Below, piece by piece: positions 33,874 to 37,302 of a DNA stretch of 37,302 bases (positions within the stretch are counted from its first letter, which is position 1; every line of letters starts with the position of its first letter). Origin of the DNA: Chryseobacterium gleum (GTDB lineage: Bacteria > Bacteroidota > Bacteroidia > Flavobacteriales_D > Crocinitomicaceae); the NCBI GenBank assembly GCA_945888625.1, contig CAMDAH010000019.1, forward strand, positions 1 through 37,302, written 5' to 3'. Under the pieces are notes generated by a model, which worked only from the letters and a program-made list of their open reading frames with translations, had not been told where the DNA came from and searched no databases. A program made the position numbers and the translations under genes.

Positions 33874-34689
33874 TTATTCTTCTCCAAATCGTTCAATTAC
33901 ACCTTGGGTAACTCCAGTATTTGAGAAGCCTCCATCGTGAAATAGATTTTGCATGGTTACATAGCGAGTTAAGTCAGAGAACATAGAAACACAATAGTCA
34001 GCACATGCAAGGCCCGATGCATTACCTAAGGGCGACATTTGTTCCGAAAAATTAATAAATTCCTTAAAGCCTTTGATCCCTTGACCTGCTGTTGTTAAAG
34101 TTGGAGATTGCGAAATGGTATTAACACGGACTTTCTTTTTAATACCATAATGGTACCCAAAAGATCGAGCGATGGATTCCAGTAAGGACTTAGCATCGGC
34201 CATGTCGTTGTAGTCAGGGAAAATACGCTGTGCAGCAATATAACTAAGTGCCACAACAGAACCCCATTCATTCATCGCATCGTGCTTGTATAGCGAGGCG
34301 AGAGTTTTATGCAGCGACATGGCTGAAACGTCCATGGTTTGGTTGTAGAATTGATAATTGCTCTCCGTATAATGCTTGCCTTTTCTTACATTGGGTGACA
34401 TGCCAATCGAATGTAAAACAAAATCAATTTTACCGCCTAATATCTCCATTGATTGAGCAACTAAATGATCGATTTCTTCCACGTTCGTGGCATCTGCGGG
34501 AATAACTTGGCTGTTTGTCTTCGTGGCTAAATTGTTGATTTCGCCCATTCGCATAGCGATTGGTGCATTTGTGAGTACAAATACAGCTCCTTCTTCATGC
34601 GCACGTTCAGCTACTTTCCAAGCGATAGACTGATCGTTTAATGCACCAAAAATAATTCCTCTTTTTCCTTTTAATAAATTATTAGCCAT
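33874..34689 (-). CDS. fabI: Enoyl-[acyl-carrier-protein] reductase (NADH), FabI
   Basis: A 271-residue reductase that performs the last step of each fatty acid elongation cycle. The nucleotide-binding start is GKRGIIFGALNDQSIAW (8-24); LHSIGMSP (92-99) and the catalytic Y160-x6-K167 (YNDMADAK) mark FabI rather than FabG. The C-terminal SQSPTLTTAGQGIKGF is the substrate-loop region, and the end GVTQGVIERFGEE is typical. I use the ATG at 34689 (MANNLLKG) and not the one 18 bases upstream, because the latter overlaps the -7 promoter box. FabI is the usual target of triclosan-type inhibitors. Confidence 0.96.
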   Translation of the reverse strand: MANNLLKGKRGIIFGALNDQSIAWKVAERAHEEGAVFVLTNAPIAMRMGEINNLATKTNSQVIPADATNVEEIDHLVAQSMEILGGKIDFVLHSIGMSPNVRKGKHYTESNYQFYNQTMDVSAMSLHKTLASLYKHDAMNEWGSVVALSYIAAQRIFPDYNDMADAKSLLESIARSFGYHYGIKKKVRVNTISQSPTLTTAGQGIKGFKEFINFSEQMSPLGNASGLACADYCVSMFSDLTRYVTMQNLFHDGGFSNTGVTQGVIERFGEE

Positions 34690-34704
34690 GGTCTTTTTTT
34701 TTCT

Positions 34705-34712
34705 CAAAAGTA
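34705..34712 (-). promoter_or_regulatory. -7 promoter box of fabI
   Basis: On the minus strand TACTTTTG matches TAnnTTTG and ends 16 positions before the chosen ATG. It overlaps the alternative upstream ATG (34707), which therefore is unlikely to be used. Confidence 0.52.
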
Positions 34713-34788
34713 ATAAAAATATTAAGGTGACTTTTGTTTCTAATTATATTAATAGGGCGTTTTCAAAGAAATCAAAAATTATTTAAGA

Positions 34789-34796
34789 TATTTTTG
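34789..34796 (+). promoter_or_regulatory. Possible -7 box of the Cys-rich lipoprotein gene
   Basis: TATTTTTG fits TAnnTTTG and would give a leader of about 100 bases before the ATG at 34902. The surrounding DNA is very AT-rich, so a chance match is possible. Confidence 0.35.
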
Positions 34797-34831
34797 TAGA
34801 GTTTATTTCGGTTTAACTTGGGTTAAGTTTA

Positions 34832-34872
34832 AAATAAATATTTTTTTTAGTTTTAAATAAAAATATTTATTT
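34832..34872 (+). repeat. Perfect 14-bp inverted repeat in the leader of the Cys-rich lipoprotein gene
   Basis: Arms AAATAAATATTTTT (34832-34845) and AAAAATATTTATTT (34859-34872) are exact reverse complements around a 13-base loop. Each arm is also flanked by a direct repeat TTAAGTTTA (34823-34831 and 34871-34879). It lies between the possible promoter and the ATG at 34902, so it could fold in the mRNA leader. Confidence 0.7.
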
Positions 34873-34901
34873 AAGTTTATCGAAATTTTAAAATTTATAT
34901 T

Positions 34902-35111
34902 ATGAAAAAAATGTTTTTTATTTTGGGGTTAGTAACTATTTGTTTAGCTTCTTGCGCTAAAGATTACACTTGCACTTGTTCTACAACCATTGATGGAATT
35001 ATGATTTCCGAATCAACCACTTTGAATGGAAAGAAAAAAGATGTGACTGAAGCATGTGATGCGGGAGATTCTTCTTCAGCTGGAATTACAGTTGATTGCG
35101 AAATTCAATAA
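34902..35111 (+). CDS. Small Cys-rich lipoprotein
   Basis: A 69-residue protein with a lipobox LASC, lipid site C18. The 51-residue mature peptide has four further cysteines at 24, 26, 52 and 66, enough for two disulfide bonds, and a low-charge Thr/Ser-rich middle (CSTTIDGIMISESTTLNG). The pattern KDYTCTC followed by a spaced GKKKDVTEAC resembles small Flavobacteriales lipoproteins of unknown function. It has a long AT-rich leader and a strong terminator directly after it, so it is monocistronic. Confidence 0.78.
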   Translation: MKKMFFILGLVTICLASCAKDYTCTCSTTIDGIMISESTTLNGKKKDVTEACDAGDSSSAGITVDCEIQ

Positions 35112-35132
35112 TCAAATTGAATTATTAATTTT

Positions 35133-35158
35133 AAGGGGCGAAAGCCCCTTTTTTTTTA
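35133..35158 (+). terminator. Rho-independent terminator after the Cys-rich lipoprotein gene
   Basis: A perfect 7-bp stem AAGGGGC/GCCCCTT with a GAAA tetraloop is followed by a T run. It lies 21 bases after the stop codon and only 5 bases before the next ATG at 35163. Confidence 0.9.
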
Positions 35159-35162
35159 CATT

Positions 35163-35804
35163 ATGAATTCAATTGAAATTTTTCTATCCAATTTCGGTCT
35201 TTCTTGGACGCAGTCTAAAGTATTCGCCTACCTCCTTTTTTTATTGTTTGGTTTGTTATTGAGTATTTATTTTTATCGAAAGAGCTCGCAAAAAAGATTT
35301 GTGAGATTTCTTCTTGCACCACTAATTTTTGTTTTGCCATTTTGTATTTACTTTATTTTTTCACCGATTTATCAAGGTGATTTTTCCAATGCTCCATACA
35401 AGGTTCAAAATCAATTTTCCTTTTCTGAACCCAAGCTATTTACACTCATTGTTTTACCGAATTGTAAGTATTGCGTTTCTGCTCTACCAATTGTGCGGAA
35501 CATGTTACGTCAAACAACTAATTTAAAGTTGGAAATTAGGATAATGGGTAATAAAACAAAGGATAGTTTGAAGTATGTTAAATTACTTGGTATTCCTAAT
35601 CAAGGGATTGTCCGTTTGTCGAGTGATTCACTTGCTCGCAATTTGCTTAAACTGACGCAAGGTGAATTTCCAACTTTCGTGATTTCGGAAAAAGGAAAAT
35701 TAGTGAGTGCTTGGCACAACGATAGTTTTGGTGTACAAGCTATGGATGAGGTGATTGAGTTCTTTGAATCGACAGCTGAGCAAAAAAAAAGCCCTTCGAA
35801 ATAA
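35163..35804 (+). CDS. Membrane-anchored thioredoxin-like protein
   Basis: A 213-residue protein with two membrane helices (about 20-38 and 49-68) joined by a positively charged loop (YRKSSQKRFVR). By the positive-inside rule that loop is cytoplasmic and the C-terminal domain periplasmic. That domain, from about 90, has a thioredoxin-like start FTLIVLPNCKYCVSALPIVRNML with a CxxC at C101 and C104, and a later GEFPTFVISEKGKLVSAWH resembling the cis-Pro loop (FPTF). A role in periplasmic thiol-disulfide exchange is inferred. It lies just downstream of the Cys-rich lipoprotein's terminator. Its last codons are part of the rplI terminator hairpin on the other strand. Confidence 0.82.
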   Translation: MNSIEIFLSNFGLSWTQSKVFAYLLFLLFGLLLSIYFYRKSSQKRFVRFLLAPLIFVLPFCIYFIFSPIYQGDFSNAPYKVQNQFSFSEPKLFTLIVLPNCKYCVSALPIVRNMLRQTTNLKLEIRIMGNKTKDSLKYVKLLGIPNQGIVRLSSDSLARNLLKLTQGEFPTFVISEKGKLVSAWHNDSFGVQAMDEVIEFFESTAEQKKSPSK

Positions 35805-35815
35805 ACGAAAGGCTT
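35788..35815 (-). terminator. Terminator of the rpsF-rpsR-rplI operon
   Basis: On the minus strand AAAGCCTTTCG pairs with CGAAGGGCTTT (one mismatch) and is followed by a run of T residues. It overlaps the last codons and stop of the convergent thioredoxin-like gene. Confidence 0.8.
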
Positions 35816-35833
35816 TACAATTAGAAATACTTA

Positions 35834-36280
35834 TTATTCACTAACCACTTCGAATTTAAAGGATTGCTTAACCCCTTTGAACAAAATGGCTTCTGCTTCA
35901 TAAGAACCTATTTCTTTTATAGGCTCCTCTTTTATTTTTAGTGATTTTCTATCAATATCAAACCCTTCTTTTTTCAAGGCATCAGCCAATTGAATAGTAT
36001 TAATTGAACCAAAAATCTTTCCGTTTTCACCAGCTTTGGTCGAAATGGTTACTGTTAAACCTGCTATTTTAGCAGCTATTTCCTCTGCTTCGGCAACTAA
36101 CTTAGTTTCCTTGTGGGATTTTTGCTTCATCATATCTTCGTGGGCTTTTTTAGCACTAGCTGTCGCCAAAACTGCATAACCTTGCGGGATAAGAAAGTTT
36201 CTGCCATAACCCGGTTTTACACTAACCACATCGTTTGCGTATCCAAGCTTATCTACATTTTTCTTTAGAATTACTTCCAT
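35834..36280 (-). CDS. rplI: 50S ribosomal protein L9
   Basis: A 148-residue ribosomal protein that binds 23S rRNA at the base of the L1 stalk. The N-terminal domain signature is MEVILKKNVDKLGYANDVVSVKPGYGRNFLIPQG, with the L9 pattern of G-x-V-x-x-V-x-x-G-Y-x-R-N-(F/Y)-L. A long helix (HEDMMKQKSHKETKLVAEAE) connects to the C-terminal domain (ENGKIFGSINTIQLADALK). It is last in the rpsF-rpsR-rplI operon. Confidence 0.97.
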   Translation of the reverse strand: MEVILKKNVDKLGYANDVVSVKPGYGRNFLIPQGYAVLATASAKKAHEDMMKQKSHKETKLVAEAEEIAAKIAGLTVTISTKAGENGKIFGSINTIQLADALKKEGFDIDRKSLKIKEEPIKEIGSYEAEAILFKGVKQSFKFEVVSE

Positions 36281-36307
36281 GATTCTGAATATTTTTTGTT
36301 AAATCAA

Positions 36308-36568
36308 TTATTTGAGCATATCGCCAACATACGGCAAAATGGCAAGATGCCGAGCACGTTTGATTGCTTTGTTTACTCTTGTCTGATACTTCTGTGAAGT
36401 TCCCGTGATACGGCGAGGTAAAATTTTACCTTGCTCATTAATCAACTTCAATAAAAAGTTGGGGTCTTTGTAGTCAATAAATCGAATACCGCTCTTTTTA
36501 AATCGACAGTATTTATCCTTTTTAATATCAATATTAATCGGGGTAAGGTAACGAACATCATTTGCCAT
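36308..36568 (-). CDS. rpsR: 30S ribosomal protein S18
   Basis: An 86-residue 30S subunit protein that binds 16S rRNA together with S6. Recognised by [27 protein letters not shown] and [20 protein letters not shown] (split across about 30-78), which are highly conserved in bacteria. It stands between rpsF and rplI, 24 bases after rpsF, in the usual order. Confidence 0.97.
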   Translation of the reverse strand: MANDVRYLTPINIDIKKDKYCRFKKSGIRFIDYKDPNFLLKLINEQGKILPRRITGTSQKYQTRVNKAIKRARHLAILPYVGDMLK

Positions 36569-36592
36569 AGTAGTTTTTTTACTGGGTTAGTA

Positions 36593-36943
36593 TTAAGATT
36601 GTGCAGTGGCTGATTGTCCAGCTTTATTTCTCCTTCGTTCGGCGTAGGTAACGTGGTCAACATCCATTCGAACAGTCAAAAAACGCATCACTCGTTCGTC
36701 GCGTTTCATCATCAGTTCGTAATTTGCAACCACCGTACCTTCTGCTTCAAATTCCACCAAATGGTAGAAGCCAGTCGATTTTTTTTGGATTGGGTACGCC
36801 AACTTGCGCAAACCCCAGTTTTCGGAATGCTTAATCTGTCCTCCAAAGGTCTTGATTTCGCTTTCGAATTTCTGCACTGCTTCCTTTGCCTGATCATCAG
36901 ACAAAACGGGAGTTAAAATGAAAACAGTTTCGTAAGAATTCAT
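36593..36943 (-). CDS. rpsF: 30S ribosomal protein S6
   Basis: A 116-residue 30S subunit protein that pairs with S18. It shows the S6 fold sequence: [17 protein letters not shown] at the start, [36 protein letters not shown] and [12 protein letters not shown]. The short C-terminal tail ([14 protein letters not shown]) is basic then polar and probably disordered. First gene of the operon with rpsR and rplI, under a well-formed promoter at 36979-37009. Confidence 0.97.
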   Translation of the reverse strand: MNSYETVFILTPVLSDDQAKEAVQKFESEIKTFGGQIKHSENWGLRKLAYPIQKKSTGFYHLVEFEAEGTVVANYELMMKRDERVMRFLTVRMDVDHVTYAERRRNKAGQSATAQS

Positions 36944-36978
36944 ACGTTATTAAATTAAAATTATTATTATTAAGGGTG

Positions 36979-37009
36979 CAAAGATAAGTATTTATTTCAT
37001 AGAGACAAA
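36979..37009 (-). promoter_or_regulatory. Promoter of the rpsF-rpsR-rplI operon
   Basis: On the minus strand a -33 TTTG (37006-37009) and a -7 TATCTTTG (36979-36986) are separated by 19 bases, the best Bacteroidota-type promoter in the window together with that of the E2 gene. The leader to the rpsF ATG is about 30 bases. Confidence 0.68.
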
Positions 37010-37059
37010 CTGATTTTAAGATTTTCTTTATGCTTATTAGCGTTTAAACCATAAATGTT

Positions 37060-37067
37060 TATTTTTG
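37060..37067 (+). promoter_or_regulatory. -7 box of the S9 peptidase gene
   Basis: TATTTTTG fits TAnnTTTG and ends 64 bases before the ATG at 37132. No -33 TTTG is visible. Confidence 0.38.
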
Positions 37068-37131
37068 CCAGTCATTTTATTATAAAATTTTAAAGTAAAA
37101 ACATTATTTTTAAGTAAAAAATATCAAAACC

Positions 37132-37302
37132 ATGAAAATTTATTTAATATTAATCTCAGTTATTTTCACCACTTTTTCATATACATTATCTCAAAAGAAA
37201 GAGCTTTCTTTAAAAGATGCTGTTATGTTGCAAAGAAGTCTTTCTCCTGAAAGAATTTCAAACTTTCTATGGATTTCAGATACTGAATATTCTACTTGCA
37301 GT
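37132..37302 (+). CDS. Start of an S9 family (DPP IV-like) peptidase, cut by the window end
   Basis: Only the first 57 codons are inside the window. They encode a signal peptide (MKIYLILISVIFTTFSYTLSQ) and then KKELSLKDAVMLQRSLSPERISNFLWISDTEYSTCS. The K-x-L-(S/T)-L-x-D-A-V ... (S/Y)-P-E-R-(I/L)-S-x-(F/L)-x-W-I pattern is the N-terminal start of Bacteroidota dipeptidyl peptidase IV-type propeller proteases, which remove X-Pro dipeptides in the periplasm. The catalytic domain is not visible, so the call rests on this pattern alone. Confidence 0.65.
   Translation, partial: MKIYLILISVIFTTFSYTLSQKKELSLKDAVMLQRSLSPERISNFLWISDTEYSTCS

Noticed and set aside
1..37302. CRISPR arrays, IS elements, tRNA or rRNA genes
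   Set aside because: No regularly spaced repeats, transposase motifs, terminal inverted repeats or tRNA-like cloverleaf sequences were seen in reading; a tool-based scan would settle small tRNAs or ncRNAs.

Overview
This AT-rich 37.3 kb window looks like chromosomal DNA of a Bacteroidota bacterium, most likely order Flavobacteriales (a Crocinitomicaceae-like family is possible, but that is only an impression). The evidence is: several secreted proteins ending in type IX secretion (T9SS) sorting domains, a TonB-dependent receptor with an N-terminal carboxypeptidase-regulatory domain, a PorE-like OmpA/PD40/TPR protein, DUF983 and DUF2490 proteins, and -7 promoter boxes of the Bacteroidota form TAnnTTTG in front of many genes. 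No tRNA, rRNA, CRISPR array, insertion sequence or prophage was seen, and no intergenic gap exceeds 300 bases. The window is dense core genome with lineage-specific secreted proteins between housekeeping genes.

Layout. 1-2.9 kb: an unknown secreted protein and an FG-GAP/VCBS surface protein. 2.9-10.4 kb (minus strand): FAH-family hydrolase and DEDDh exonuclease (4-base overlap), a PorE-like OmpA protein, a lipoylated E2 acyltransferase, a glycosyltransferase fused to a reduced phosphoglycosyl-transferase-like domain, and RidA. 10.5-16.2 kb (mostly plus): a PabA/TrpG amidotransferase coupled to a TonB receptor, ndk and prfC, with one lipoprotein on the minus strand. 16.2-21.9 kb (minus): a CapA-like phosphatase, a T9SS protein, a tightly overlapping trio (sulfotransferase-like protein, 50-residue protein, AlkP-superfamily/TPR protein) and a DUF983 protein. 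22.0-25.6 kb (plus): a T9SS-exported lysyl-oxidase-like protein overlapping a beta-propeller T9SS protein. 25.6-34.7 kb: proS-trmN operon, a lipoprotein divergent from a ZIP metal transporter, a chalcone-isomerase-like protein, rocD with a phosphohexomutase, a DUF2490 protein, a small secreted protein and fabI. 34.8-37.3 kb: a Cys-rich small lipoprotein, a membrane thioredoxin-like protein, the rpsF-rpsR-rplI operon and the start of an S9/DPP-IV-like peptidase.

The strongest candidates for under-described biology are: (1) the sulfotransferase-like / 50-aa / AlkP-TPR module, whose three genes overlap by exactly 11 bases at both junctions; (2) the lysyl-oxidase-like T9SS cargo, which keeps the HxHxH copper site and both residues of the lysine-tyrosine quinone cofactor; (3) the glycosyltransferase with a catalytically reduced sugar-phosphotransferase tail; (4) a four-cysteine insertion next to the PLP lysine of RocD; and (5) a set of genes whose -7 boxes end only 5-7 bases before the ATG, suggesting leaderless mRNAs.
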